Assembly: GCF_901933205.1 (NCBI RefSeq)
Contig: NC_044571.1
Span: 12,726,420 to 12,790,419 of the forward strand
Reading direction: 5' to 3'
Source: Camarhynchus parvulus
Taxonomy: Eukaryota > Chordata > Aves > Passeriformes > Thraupidae
Length of the DNA stretch: 64,000 bases
The number at the start of each line of letters is the position of its first letter. Positions within the stretch are counted from its first letter, which is position 1. Shown piece after piece: positions 1-11,716 of the stretch. Position numbers and translations under genes: made by a program. Under the pieces are notes generated by a model. The model did not search any database. It saw nothing but the letters and a program-made list of their open reading frames with translations, and was not told the DNA's origin.

Positions 1-1109
1 AATGGGTTTTCCAAAACAGCCAGTAATTATAAAACAGTCTATAAAATAGATGCAGATGTTACCAACTTTTTAGGGCAACAGAATAGGTTTGGTCTGCTCT
101 TTCCCATGCTCTTAAAGGCAAACAGAGCCACATCTCAACATTGTTTAAAAGCTTCTTTCTGCTTACACAGACTAGTAATAAAATGACCATTTAGATGCCC
201 TCTGATCCTTTTTTCCCCTCTTTTAAATTTCATTTTGAGAATGACATTTAATTGTGACATGAGTGAAAAATAGACGTACTGCCTCAAAATATAAAGCAAT
301 ACTAGCAATACTGAAATATATGTGATACAAGCACAGAATAGATTGTACTGTTTGGCAATTGTGAGACAGCTTTTGAAATTAATTTTGGAAGATTTCAAAG
401 GTATGACATTGACTATGCCCAGAAATGTGATACATGAATATTTCTAGTGCTGTTTGATTACCTAAAACTAAGCAGACATGCTTGCTATTTGAGAATGTTA
501 ATATAACATTTATAGAAGTTTATGATTACCAAGAAATACTTTGATTTCACAGGCAAGCTACAGAAGTCAAATCAAAATACATTTTTTGTTTTATTCTGAA
601 ATAAAAAATATTTCCCTATGCAAACTGTGTTGAAATTACAAGAAACCTCTTTTAAAGTTACACCTAGAAGTTATAAGTCTATTTGATACCTACATTCTTA
701 TTTAGCTGAGCTCTTGATTTTTCCTGTGGAAATGTTAGCCTTAGTTACACGTTGCTCTCACCCAGAATCTTCAAGAAATAAAAGCAACAGTGCTGAAGAA
801 TACACTGAGGTACAGCTCTGTCTTGGCTTATGGATATTTGTTTCTCTGAAGGCTAAGCTTTAGTGCACCCAACTGCAGGGCCTACAGATACAGACAGGGA
901 TTGAACAATTTATCCATAATTTATATGATTTTGGAAAATTCTGATATTTAAAGGTTGTTGTAAATCTCTGCTTGCAACTAAGCGTGGGATCCCCACTCAT
1001 CCCAACTCAAACAGCATTTTGCAGATTGTAATAATGGATATAGAAGTGATTCTTATGACACCTTCTGAAATGGAGTTTCATTTGCACCTTTCTAAAGGGT
1101 GCTGAAGTG
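1..1109. other. AT-rich unique non-coding DNA
   Basis: No recognisable repeat, RNA gene or exon. Open frames on both strands are short, and composition is uniformly AT-rich with short A and T runs. Confidence 0.6.
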
Positions 1110-1240
1110 CTGTGGAGGGTTCAGAGAAGAGCTACAATAGTGACTCAAGAAGAATAGTTTTAATAGACAGTTAAAAGGGGATTTGATGACAATTTTAGGT
1201 ATATCTAGGGGGACAGAACATCTAACATTAGACAAGACTT
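1110..1240 (+). mobile_element. Possible old CR1 LINE fragment
   Basis: The stretch reads like a decayed sense-strand CR1 3' ORF2 region. A 'ggttcagagaagagctac' segment resembles the 'gtccagagaagrgcnac' block. About 50 bp later, 'aaaggggatttgatgac' and 'tatatctagggggacag' resemble the 'agaggggacctgatcaa...tatctaagggggac' block that normally follows it. Order and spacing fit, but many positions differ. It could be a chance resemblance; a profile search against avian CR1 families would decide. Confidence 0.4.
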
Positions 1241-2439
1241 TAATTGAACAAAGCAATAACTAATTTTTGTTTAGTGAAATTTCAACTAAGAAAAGAATAA
1301 GTTGGAAGACAGATCAATATTTGATTTCAACAGTGTTGATTAACACAAAAACAATTAACAAAGTTCTGTGAAATTCATTCATAATTCTAAGTATTGAAAT
1401 CATAAATAGGTTTTTTTCTAAAGGAGATCTTTTAGCTCCAGCACAAGTTTTTGGTCATATGAGTATAAAAAATGACAGTGACACATTCTTCCATTGTGAT
1501 GAACTACTATTATGCAATATATTGGCTAAATCATAAAAATATTTATTTTAGGAATACTGATGTATTTAAATATTTTAATTTTTTTATAATCTGTGAATGT
1601 TGATAATTTAATTAGAAAAAATAATAAACCAAAAGGAAGCTGTACTGAAAGATATTTTACTACCACTAAACTGCTTGCAAATACATCCAGTGCTGTCGTA
1701 TCATAAGAATTCAGTTGTGGTAATCAGCTATAAACATTAAAGAGGCTGAAAAATAAATATCAAAATATTTTAATTTCATACCTATATCTATGGTAAGGGA
1801 TGGGATAAATATTATAATTACTTTTGCCATTTATGGTCACCTTCAAACAATTTCCTTTGTTTAAATTATTAATACTACTTTAAAACATTTCTTTTGTTCT
1901 ACTTCAGTCTTTGTTCAAGTCCTTTTGCTTGAAAAATAGCTGCTCATAGTTTATATCAGAGTACAGAACAGATTTTCTAATCTGCCTTGATACATTCAAA
2001 TTGTTTTTCACCTGCAGGTCAAGTTATATAACTTTGCTCAGTTACAACAATTGAATTTCTCCCTCTGCAGCTCATAACTTGGTATTTGAATTCATCATTA
2101 GAGAGATTTAAACAGCCATCTTCATTGACTGAAGATATTACTTGTTTATCTGTTAGATAAAAGACGTGGTGAAAATATCCAAGAGAGTGAACATTCAGTA
2201 GTGCTTTGGATTAAGTTATTATGCATTGAAGTCATTATACATTGACATTTCCTACTTTATCAGAGAAGTTTCAAAACATATCAACATGCACATTTATTTT
2301 GATGCAGTTTCTATTTTCTGTGCATTTGTGTTAGTAAGAGGCAATGCTAGGTATTGTACCTTGAATTATGACACTGTCTTGGTGCAGGTGAAGGTATTGT
2401 GTTATCTTTCAGGCGGAAGAAATATACTTAATGCTTTAT
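1241..2439. other. AT-rich unique non-coding DNA
   Basis: Nothing recognisable beyond short poly-A and poly-T tracts. There is no coherent open frame and no repeat family that I can name. Confidence 0.55.
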
Positions 2440-2799
2440 GTCTGATTCCACAGGAAACTGCTACGACAGGCTTGGCAAGGTACATCAGGAAACATCACCA
2501 GCAACACATGATCTCCAAGACATCTCTCGGTTATACTTTCTATCAGGATACAGCTGTTCCCAGACTTGGATTCAGCTATTCCCAAGATTGTGCTAGATGT
2601 TCCAAAGACAAAGGACATAGCCAGCCATCCCCTAGAGCCTCGGGCTGTGTCTCTACCCCATGTCTGCAGGATGGGGCTGCCTTGCAAAGGGCAGAGGAAG
2701 GAAGCCAAAGGGGGCACTGGGCTGCAAGGTGGCTCAGGGACAATGCTCACATCCCGTGAGTCCAGTGGCCATGACCAGACAGTAAATCACAAGTACTGC
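2440..2799. other. GC-richer island of unknown origin
   Basis: This block is clearly richer in G and C than its flanks and abuts a CR1 trace at its right end. A 177-residue frame on the plus strand (2226-2759) and a shorter minus frame cross it, but neither shows a domain or repeated motif that I recognise. The plus frame begins in the AT-rich flank without a change of character. Such islands in bird non-coding DNA are often decayed LTR or CR1 sequence, but I cannot assign a family. Confidence 0.4.
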
Positions 2800-2886
2800 C
2801 AAGATGCTTCTGAAGGGCTCCACAACACTCTGAGGTACTGGCCACTCCGCCCAGCTGGTCATCAGCAAACTTGCTAAGGGGGATTT
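2800..2886 (-). mobile_element. CR1 LINE fragment, RT region
   Basis: The plus strand holds 'ccgcccagctggtcatcagc' followed by 'aaacttgctaaggg'. This corresponds to the antisense of the conserved CR1 reverse-transcriptase stretch encoding the FADD catalytic block (consensus 'cccagcttggtgtcatcngc aaacttgctgaggg'). The preceding 40 bases fit the adjacent RT segment loosely. The fragment is short and truncated at both ends. Confidence 0.6.
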
Positions 2887-4295
2887 GACGTGGGAATTGA
2901 TGATTTTCATTCAGTATATATTAAAATAAATACATAAATAAAACATATTGATTATATTAATCCAGATGAAATGAATTCCAGGTAAAAAGTGAATTTTATG
3001 TTTTTAAGTGAGGGAGAGGTCAGAGAATAGTCTATTCAGAGTAAGATGAGAAAGTGATACACAAGCAAAATGTGTACAAAGATTCCCATGGGAGAGCCTG
3101 GCAAACAGTTTCTTTACTGGATTCACTAATAGAAAGCAGTGAGCAATTCAATAGATTTAACCTTCCCTAACAGAAAGGGTAGATCCATACATGCTCAGTC
3201 TTGGCAACAGACAATTGTTATTATTTCTCAACCAAGAGTTCAGAACTTTCATCTGACTGCTGTTACACACTTTGCAGTGCTTCCAATATACTCCAAAATA
3301 CATTCTAAGAATTTGCAAAGTACATTGTGAGAATGTACAAGATAAAAGTATGAAGCAAAACTGCAGTGCAGCAAATGTCCATGTATAAAGGCTGCTAGCC
3401 ATTCACTGTGTCAAAAGACTGAAAAACATGTACCAAAATCTATCCACCTAGGGAAGAGCTAAGTCTCTACACGAAATAAAAGCTACATAGGAAACATCTA
3501 GTATTACCTTAAGCTTGTCTAATGTGAACTTTTTTTCATTGTTTGGTAATTCAGTTTTCTAATTGATGTCTCAGATTTAAGACATTGCACCTGACTGAAA
3601 AGAACTTGAGACAAAGCTATGTCTCTTCTGTGAGATTAAGCTCTTTTTTATATCACCATTTTTACAGAAGGTATAAATCTGTTGATACAGATAGTGCTCT
3701 TACTGGTAAATTTAAAAAAAAACACGAAGACTACAAAGTGCCTACCAGATTTTCTTTTTAATAAACTATTAATTTACATGTCACTCAGCAATCCTTAATT
3801 TAGGTCTAGAGCAGGACAGCCACTCAACCTTTTTTTAACCTAACTGGTTTTGCACACTAAGCCAAGTCAGCAGCTGGACTTGTTTATTTCCCAGATAAGA
3901 CCTTTTACCTCAGACACCTGAAAAAGAAATTTCAGTTAAAATCCACTATCAGTGACTTTTTCCTATGGATTTTTTTTGCTAAAGATCTTGTAGGGACTCT
4001 GCATCACCCTAGGGAATTGGGAAATAACTGGTCACTTTATCAGAGCTGAAAACAAATGAATAGAACAAAAATTATTTGTGCCCATTCTTCTATAGGGACC
4101 TTAGAAAGTAATTCAACAGTGCTCTCATTAATATCTTTGGAACAATGCATACTCTAGAACAGTGCAATATTCCTTATGATAATTCCTGGTATTTAGGCAG
4201 AAGAGAGAGGTGTAAAGATTCATCTATTTGATTCCTGTTAAGTGAGTATATGATAGCCAAATCATAAAAAATTATGGTGCCAGCAATGCCTTTTT

Positions 4296-4323
4296 TTATA
4301 TATATATATACATACATACACTT
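4296..4323. repeat. (TA)n / (CATA)n microsatellite
   Basis: A short run of alternating TA is followed directly by about three CATA units. It is short enough to be stable and has no other notable feature. Confidence 0.85.
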
Positions 4324-5990
4324 ATATACTGCACAGAAGTACAGAAGTAATGATATTTTCTAATGGCACAAAATCTTTCCAATTACTATAATAAGGTGAA
4401 CATCTATCATGTGACTATCAAAAACTGGACATAGCCATAAAAAACCGAATCAGCTTCTATGGGTACTATTCTGACCAATAACTTTAACTGTTAAATAAAT
4501 TGAATAAGTTTAACACAAAGAATTTGTGATTTTGCAGGTTGACATCTTGAATAACATATTATTCAAATTAAACAAATAGTGAAAGTTTATAACTCATTTT
4601 TTTGAGTAATTGAAATGTTTTATTCATAAATACAGTCCTATGTACTTTCAGATATAAAGGGAGCATCTAAATAAAATTGACACAGCATGGGAATTTTGAA
4701 TGTAAATACCTTGTATTGCCTCCAAAGTTCTCTGATGGTTTAGAAAAGGAATTCTGTCAAACACATGAATTTATAAACAGTTCAATTTATATTTTATTGT
4801 CAGGGAGCAAGATAATTTTCACACAAAGCAATCTGGATTTCTGCTTCAATGACTTCAACCACAAAAATTACAGTATTGTTAAAATCAGTGAAACTCCTTG
4901 TATCTTTTACATATACTAAATCAAACCTCTAAGACTGGATTCAGTGGTCCAAGAAACTAAAGTAGTTCAAGTTTATACTCTTTCAGATTTCTATTTACGT
5001 GAGAGCCATTTGAAGTAATTCAAAGATTGAGTCATTTTGCTAGTAGTACCACAGCATTTCTTGCCAAGAGAAAAACCTGCAATGTCCAAACCTTTTCTTT
5101 ACTGCTCTAAGCTTCCAGTATCTCCTGAATCAACCGCGATATCTGTGTGAGCTCAATAGTCTGGATCACATTTGACTGGGTCCTATTTGACCTTGTTGAC
5201 CTGTATATCCCTAGAAATCTCTTAACCTTTAGCAAACATTGCTGAGATCTGGCCAGACTTGAATGGAGACCACATAGATGCAAATCTCTCATTTGGAAAA
5301 CAAAAGATAATATTAAATGGTAATTAAGGTCCCTTTGATAAGCTTCCTAGTAGGAAAACCTAAAACTCAGTATATATGTTTCCTTTAATGGGATATATTA
5401 AAGACAACTTAAGTTATAGACCCTAACAAATAGGATATCAATGTTTGTGACCTTAACATTTTTCTTGGTGACCCTTTGAGACCTACAACTGAGTGCTGCT
5501 GTAGGTTCTGATACACCTGTACTGACATTGCTGTGAAATTCTTCCAGATAAATGAAAGATGATATATCTATTTTTATTATCTTTGAATCTGTGATTTTGA
5601 AGATGAAGAGAGAATGGAAGTACTTTGTTAGTGGGGGTGCTTGATACTGGGAGGGGTTGGGGGGAAGAAGAGAGAAATCTTATCATTCTAAGTCAAATGC
5701 AGGATGAGAGGATTCTGGGACACTTACAAAGTACGGATGAGGGAGGTGAATGAGGATCTCAGCCTCAGCTGGAACATATATACAAACTCTGGCATCCCAA
5801 ATCACCAAGTTATATGCTGCCACTTAAAATTACCATACATGCAGAAGTTGTGGTAGTTTTTAAACTCTTCATACTGCTTCAACAGTGAGCATGTTTGTTT
5901 GTTGTTTTTGGTTTTTTGGTTTTTTTTCTGCAAGCCATTATTTCAGCTTCCACAGCAAAAAAGGCCCAAACACATCCATTCTTCCTATTT

Positions 5991-6010
5991 TGGTGATGAT
6001 ATCATCACCA
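5991..6010. repeat. Perfect 20-bp palindrome
   Basis: The ten bases TGGTGATGAT are followed immediately by their exact reverse complement ATCATCACCA, with no spacer. The symmetry stops at the flanking bases. A perfect 20-bp palindrome of mixed composition is not expected often in 64 kb by chance. No function is implied: it could be a dimeric protein-binding site, a replication-slippage product or coincidence. Confidence 0.9.
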
Positions 6011-8092
6011 TTCATTTGGCTATGAGTCCTTTTGTTTATCTGTTTAGTAACCAAAAATTCCTTAATTATTTCCAATTATGTATTTGTCATACCCACAGCT
6101 TCCTATATCTATGCAATCAGTTGGATATAACTTAGTTTGGCAGCGCAGAAACCAGATCTTCCAGGGTGTTGAAGTAATTGAAACAGGGATTATGTCTTTG
6201 GTAAGGAAGAGGAGTAGTGCCTGGAGCAGTTATCTTTGTAATGACAGCAGCGAACTTCAGTGAGAATAAAGGTACATGTCTATCTTCCCAACACACAATA
6301 TGGGCTACTGACTCATCAAGCTGTTTCTCATTTGTCAAGTTAGATTCTCATGCTTTCATTTTTATGCTCCTTGCAATTAAGCATTATGTTCTTATCAGAT
6401 TAACAACTTTTTTTTGAAGGGAAAAAATCCTACCTGAACTCCCACACGCTTCTCAGAGGAGGAAAAAACACACCTATTCAGTCATTGACTGGTACTGTGG
6501 TGCATGTTTCAAAATGTTAGTTTTACTATCTTCCAAATTTCTATTTATATGCACGCAGCTTTTTGTAAACCAGAAATGTTTCCAATATGTTGTTGGAGGG
6601 CTGTGTGTGCATTTATTGATTTATTTTTCATTTGAAAGCAAAGTTTGCCTATTTATAAAACATGAGCCATGCCACTTGAAAATACCTTACAGAAAATCCT
6701 CACCTTGAGGACAGTCAACCAGTACTTCAGTGAAATTAAATGCTGTGACTAATGCCAGCAATTATCCTCCTTTATTAATAGCTATAAAGGGCCTGTTTGT
6801 TTCCATGCTGGTGCTTACAAAATTGATCTGTTTTAGTGAGTGCTGAAGTGCAGATTTATTAGTATTTCTCTCAGTATTGGAGCAGGAGATCAGCAGACAC
6901 AGATCTGCTCAGAGAAAACTTAAATGGCGTTTTTTTGTAAGTACAGATTTATGACACAGAACTGACAACCAGGAGAGGCTGCAGTGAGGATTGCTGAGAG
7001 TCTGGTCACTGCATTAACTAGATCAGAGTACAACATCATCAGTACAAGACCATCCCCTCAATGCCTGATTTAGCTGAAACTACTTGAAGATTAAACCAAA
7101 GAGATTTTGTGTGTAAAATCTCACAATTAATGTTTTATGGATGGAGCATAATGTTTTATAAGTTGAAAAAGAGCTGAGTAAGAGAGAGACCAACAGTTAC
7201 ACTGTAGTTACAACCACATTTTTCATTTAATTCTAATGTTGCACACCAGGAAATAAAAGGAAAATTCTAACTTTTCATTTAAAATACAAGTTTCGGCAAA
7301 GACATTAGGAAGGTATTGTACTAATACCAAACTAATGAAGAAGATGTTAGTATGTTCCCTTTTTATTTTTTGGTTTGTGCTAAAGCTGAGTACTATTCCA
7401 GTCACCTTTTACTTTCAGAAGATTTAATTACCATAACTAGCTTTAATTTTACGTTGATTAAAGTGCCTCAAATGAATTCTGTTAAGGTAGTGTGCTTAAG
7501 GTTCAGACTCTATATGCAAATAAAACAGACACAGTTAAAAGCCTTGTGATTTGTACTCCTTATTGTAATAGAATGCAGTCTTGGAAGGCAATTCTATCCA
7601 GTAACAGATTTCAATCTGACCTGACAGAAAACTTACAAATGTTCCTGGAGTAATTTTTCATTTTTAAAGTAATGCATTTAGCTAAAAATATGAACTGCAG
7701 TAAAGTCTATGCTTCAGAGGTCTAAGCATATTTTCAACCTATTTATTTTGTTATGAATATGCATCTGATTTTTTATTACAGCACTGCTTACATGTCTAAC
7801 TGCAAACACTCTACTATTGCCTGAGATAGAGCCCTGGCCATGAAAAAAGCACATTAGCAGTGCAGGTAATGACTGTTACAATACAATACACAAAGGTGCA
7901 AAGATTACTCTCAGATCTTATGAACTGTGGAGTGCTGTACAGTAAACCTTGAACTCATATTCTTGGTTGCTGTCCAATATACTCAAGCTTTTCACACACA
8001 GATATCTATTTCTGGTATTCACAGTGCGTGATGTACATTTCACTACTTTCTGCCACAGGTTTATGTATTCTTTAGGAAAGTGGAGTTAGGGA

Positions 8093-8895
8093 CTGGTGAA
8101 ACTTGAAGCCATTTCCTTGTGTTCTTCACTTGTTACCTGGAAGAAGAGACTGACACTCCCCTCACCACAACAACTTTTTGGGCGGTTGGAGAGAACAGAA
8201 ATGTCCTTCCTGAGCCTCTTTTTCTCCAGGCTGTATACTTCCAATTTCCTCAGCTGCTCCTCATCACACCTGTGCTCCAAAACCTTCCCCAGCTCTGCTG
8301 CCCTTCTCTGCACTCACTCCAGCCCCTCAATGCCTTTCCTGTAGTGAGAAGCCCAAAACTGGACACAGGATTTGAGGTGTGGCCTCATCAGTGCCGAGCA
8401 CAGGGGACAATCCCTGCCCTGGTCCTGCTGCCACACTGTTGCTGATCCAGGCCAGGTGCCATTGGCCTTCCTGGCCCCCTGGGCACACCGGGATCATGTT
8501 CAGCTGCTGTTGATCAACATCCCCAGGAGCTTTTCTGCCAGGCATCTTTCCAGCTACTCTTCCCCAAATCTGGGGCATTGCCTGGGGTTGTTGTGACCCA
8601 AGGTCAGGGCCCAGCACTTTACTTTGTTGAAGCTTGTGCAATTTACCTCAGCCCATCAATGCAGCCTGTCCAGATCTCTCTGTAGAGCTCTCACCCCCTC
8701 CAGCAGATCAGCATTCTGCCTAGCTTGGAATGCAAGGTGCTATTGATGCCCCTGTGCAGATCATCAATAACGATATTAAGCAGGACTTTTCCCAACACTG
8801 AGCCCTGGGAAACATCAATGGTGGCTGGCCACAGCTGGATGCAATTCCACTCACCATCACTCTTTGAGCCTGGTCATGCAGCCACTGTGGCTTCT
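8093..8895 (-). mobile_element. CR1 LINE fragment (ORF2 RT and 3' ORF2)
   Basis: A CR1 non-LTR retrotransposon in antisense, with its downstream end at left. Read on the minus strand, 8819 to 8760 translates as VSQGSVLGKVLLNIVIDDL. This is the reverse-transcriptase block that in intact CR1 reads roughly (V/I)PQGSVLGP-LFNIFINDL. Further downstream comes the usual thumb and connection region, including the antisense of a 'ggctggagc..gtcctgtgt' type block. It is interrupted by stops and truncated at both ends: the 5' part is missing beyond about 8895, and the 3' UTR and terminal octamers are absent at left. It is closely similar to the copy at 49388-50062. CR1 ORF2 normally encodes endonuclease plus RT; this copy is dead. 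Confidence 0.93.
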
Positions 8896-9986
8896 CTGAC
8901 AAAAGGACTGACTATAAAAATGTGGAAGATTAGGTTCTGTTTAATTTGTTGGTGTCTTTCAAATTATGACAACACTGTAATGAGCCAATTAATTTTACTT
9001 TTACAGTACTTTTCTTTTTCTTTCAATATGCTTTTCATTAAAGGAAAATTAAGGAATATTAAACCAGAGATGAAGTGTTGCCAATGTATAGAAGCCATGG
9101 TTGTTCTAAAAGCATTATGAAAATACTTGTAAAATAGCACATAAAGGTTACTCTGAGCTTCTGCATAGCTCAATGTGGTAAGTCATGTTGGGAAAACACT
9201 CACTGGATTAGAGTTTGCACAAACAATTTTGAGGCTAGTTACAGCCTGAAAATAAAAATAAAAATAGAAATTGATGTTACAAATGTTGATAAGTGTAGTC
9301 AGTCACTGAAATGTCTGTTTTTAATAGACCCAGGTTTGGGCTACGAATATGTTATTAAGATAAGCAGACATTGTTAATAAAATTGAAACTTACAGTACTG
9401 TCATATAGAAAGCCATTCATAGAATAGAAAGATTGATTTTAATCAGTGAATGAATACATGGAAAAATACAGAATGTTTCATAACACTGAGTTATTTGAAT
9501 GCTTTACTCCCAGATGGTATTCATATATTCAGCCTCACCATTCCTTTCAAGGTGAAAAACAAAAGTAAACAAAGAAGAAAACACACTTGTTTGCTCTCAT
9601 TGAAACCATCTTGAATACTTTAAATATAATCACTTCAAACCATGAACCCCTCCTCTTACTAAAATTAATTCTGTAACACAAGAAATATCAACTATATCTA
9701 GGAAAACTAAGCTGTTTTCACCATTCTATCCAAAAGAGTAAATCATATCATTGATGTTACATTTTCACCACTATTGAAAGTAAATAGGAAAATATTTTAT
9801 TTTAATTTATACACAAGGAAACTTGGAACTGCATGGCTTTGGTGACTCCAAGACATCTACTAGTAGTTCAGATACTTAAGCTGGTCCCAAGCATAGAATA
9901 GCTTTACTCTGTGTGTCTGAGTGCTCAGTAATTAATATAAAACCAATGTCTATGCTGAGTCTGAATCAATTTTCTGCTGAAGAAAT
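8896..9986. other. AT-rich unique non-coding DNA
   Basis: Flanking sequence between the CR1 fragment and the purine array. Nothing recognisable apart from short A-rich runs. Confidence 0.55.
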
Positions 9987-10252
9987 GGGGAGAGGAGAGG
10001 AGAGGAGAGGAGAGGAGAGGAGAGGAGAGGAGAGGAGAGGAGAGGAGAGGAGAGGAGAGGAGAGGAGAGGAGAGGAGGAGAGGAGAGAAGAGAGGAGAGG
10101 AGAGGAGAGGAGAGGAGGAGAGGAGAGGAGAGGAGAAGAGAGGAGAGGAGAGGAGAGGAGAGGAGAGGAGAGGAGAGGAGGAGAGGAGAGGAGAGGAGAG
10201 GAGAGGAGAGGAGGAGAGGAGAGAGAGGAGAGGAGAGGAGAGGAGAGGAGAG
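9987..10252. repeat. Purine pentamer array (GGAGA)n, 266 bp
   Basis: The plus strand is purely A and G and is built on the unit GGAGA. Single-unit irregularities break the phase: several GGAGGAGA steps and one or two GAGAAGAG and GAGAGAG steps. The open frames that cross it in several phases on both strands (for example RRGEE or LLSSP repeats) are artefacts. A long homopurine tract of this kind can form triplex (H-DNA) in vitro and is prone to length change. Confidence 0.97.
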
Positions 10253-10334
10253 TACTACAGTTTTGTTTCATTGACTATCAGAATTCTGGTCCATTAAAAG
10301 CATGTTTAAAGATCCCATAGTCAGATCAGAGAAG

Positions 10335-10599
10335 CCACTATAACTTCACCCAGAGGGTGACTGGGCACTGGAACAGGCTCCTCAGGGAAGTGGTCACAGA
10401 ATCGACCTTTCAGAGCTCAAGAAGCAATTTGGCAATTTGGCAATTTGGCAGAGTAATTTGGCAATTTGGCAGAGTAATGCTTTCAGGCACGTGGTGTGGC
10501 TCTTGGGGCTGTCCTGTGCAGCAACAGAGTTGGACTTCCATGAGCCTTGGGGGTTCCTTCTACCTCAGGACCTATTCTATTCTATGGTTCTATGACTCT
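10335..10599 (+). mobile_element. CR1 LINE 3' end with internal tandem duplication
   Basis: Sense-strand CR1 3' end. It follows the order 'cttcacccagagggtgactgggcactggaacaggctcc', 'ctttcaggcacgtggtgtgg' plus 'ctcttggggctgtcctgtgc', and 'ttggact..catgagccttg', and ends in the CR1 terminal repeats (tattctattctatggttctatgactct). This is the subfamily whose 3' UTR carries the 'ctcttggggatggtcctgtgcag' block. In the middle, the normal 'aagcgtttggacaatgct' segment has expanded into AATTTGGC repeats (see 10434-10475). The last stretch of ORF2 is included but not intact. Confidence 0.92.
10434..10475. repeat. Two exact 21-bp tandem units inside a CR1
   Basis: The 21-base unit AATTTGGCAATTTGGCAGAGT occurs twice in exact head-to-tail copies (10434-10454 and 10455-10475). 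Each unit contains the octamer AATTTGGC twice, and a further octamer copy lies just upstream. The duplication arose inside the CR1 sequence and appears recent, since the units are identical. Confidence 0.95.
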
Positions 10600-11196
10600 T
10601 TGAACTTTGTTTTATTTGTGTTATTATTGTCTTCCTTCTCTGCATACACACTATCCTATGCATAAGAAAACTAAGGAAATTCAAATGCCAGGAAAACCCC
10701 AGAAATTCTGTAACTGATTAGCCATGGGGAAAGACAGCATCTTGGTAATATTGCAATGTCATGACTTGCAGCACCCACTAATTTTATAAGAGCAGCAGTG
10801 AGTCTGTTGTGCTGACTCATACTACTACAGAATCATGTCAGAATTCAGTAACTCACCATTCTACAAAGATACCCACCTCCCCGCTATAGGTGCCACATGT
10901 GCCACTGTTTCATTCTGAGACCTGAAGAGCTCTCATCATCACCATCTCCTTGTATGAAACCTGAGCAGAAAAGCTGCAGCACCTCCCTCAGCCTCATTGT
11001 CCTGTCAAACGTGGAGCATTCAGAGCAGATTGCTGAAGAAATCCTTCTACTAGGGAACACATAAACCTTTACAATTTTTAGGGGAAGGAAATTCTGCAGG
11101 CTCACTTCTGGGCTTGGCATGACCATGGTGAGGTATAAATAGTAACCCTTCCTGGTCAAACACACAACTAAAATGCATCAGCAGTGAACACAGGGA
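10600..11196. other. Non-coding DNA between CR1 and LTR
   Basis: AT-rich at left. From about 10860 to 11160 the base composition is more balanced. I recognise no element in it; it may include decayed transposon sequence. Confidence 0.45.
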
Positions 11197-11716
11197 TATT
11201 GTGGTAATTTTACATGGCAAGCAACTAAACACCATACAGCTCAGTCCTCTACAACAGGATGGAGCAGAGAACTGATTAAAAGGTAAAACTCACAAGTTGG
11301 GATACAGAAAATTTAATAGGACAGAAAAGGAAGGGAAAGCAATAATAATGATAAAGCAATACAAAAAAGAGTTGATGAACAATACAATTGCTCACCACCC
11401 TCTGACCAATGCCCAGCCAGTCAGCTTCCCTGAGTTTTGTTTTTCAGCATGATGTCATATGATGTGGAATATCCCTTTGTCCAGCTGGGGTCAGCTGTTC
11501 TGGCTGTGTCCCATCCCAGCTCCTTGTGTCCCATCCCAGCCTCCTTGCTGGTGAACTGGTGGAGAAGCTGAAAAGCCCTTGACTTAGTATAAACACTCTT
11601 CACAACAACCAAAACATCGGTGTGTTATCAGCATTATTCTCTTCCTAAGTTCCAAATACAGCACTGGACCAGCTACCAGGATGAAAATTAACTGTATCCT
11701 GGCCAAAACCGGGACA
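11197..11716 (-). mobile_element. Solo LTR, ERVL-like endogenous retrovirus
   Basis: Read on the minus strand this begins TGTCCCGGTTTTGGCCAGGA and proceeds through blocks typical of a widespread avian LTR family: 'agctggtccagtgctgt', 'gataacacaccgatgtttt', 'ggacaaagggatattccaca' and 'ctggctgggcattggtcaga'. Then comes a poly(A) signal ATTAAA (complement of 11312-11317) and an end near 'ggtgtttagttgcttgcc'. A 20-bp duplication containing 'tgtcccatcccagc' lies at about 11505-11543. No internal retroviral genes flank it, so it is a solo LTR. I could not find a convincing target-site duplication, and the left end is uncertain by a few bases, so the copy is probably old. Confidence 0.85.

Larger units (their letters stand above)
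2887..8092. other. AT-rich unique non-coding DNA, 5.2 kb
   Basis: No gene or transposon that I can identify. It contains a small (TA)n/(CATA)n tract (4296-4323) and a perfect 20-bp palindrome (5991-6010). A slightly GC-richer patch at about 6130-6270 is open on the minus strand for 68 codons without recognisable homology. The sequence at about 6730-6830 has the balanced, non-repetitive look of a conserved non-coding element, which is only an impression. Confidence 0.5.

Noticed and set aside
2226..2759. 177-codon plus frame
   Set aside because: No recognisable domain. It starts in AT-rich sequence and runs into a GC-richer patch, and an overlapping antisense frame is also open. Kept only as an island worth checking.
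6132..6338. Small minus-strand exon
   Set aside because: The 68-codon frame looks somewhat protein-like. However, no convincing acceptor or donor pair flanks it, and I recognise no family.
9987..10252. CRISPR-like or other regular array
   Set aside because: A contiguous 5-bp tandem repeat without spacers, in vertebrate DNA. Not a CRISPR.
9913..10320. 135-codon plus frame with RGEE repeats
   Set aside because: Translation of the GGAGA array with short random ends.
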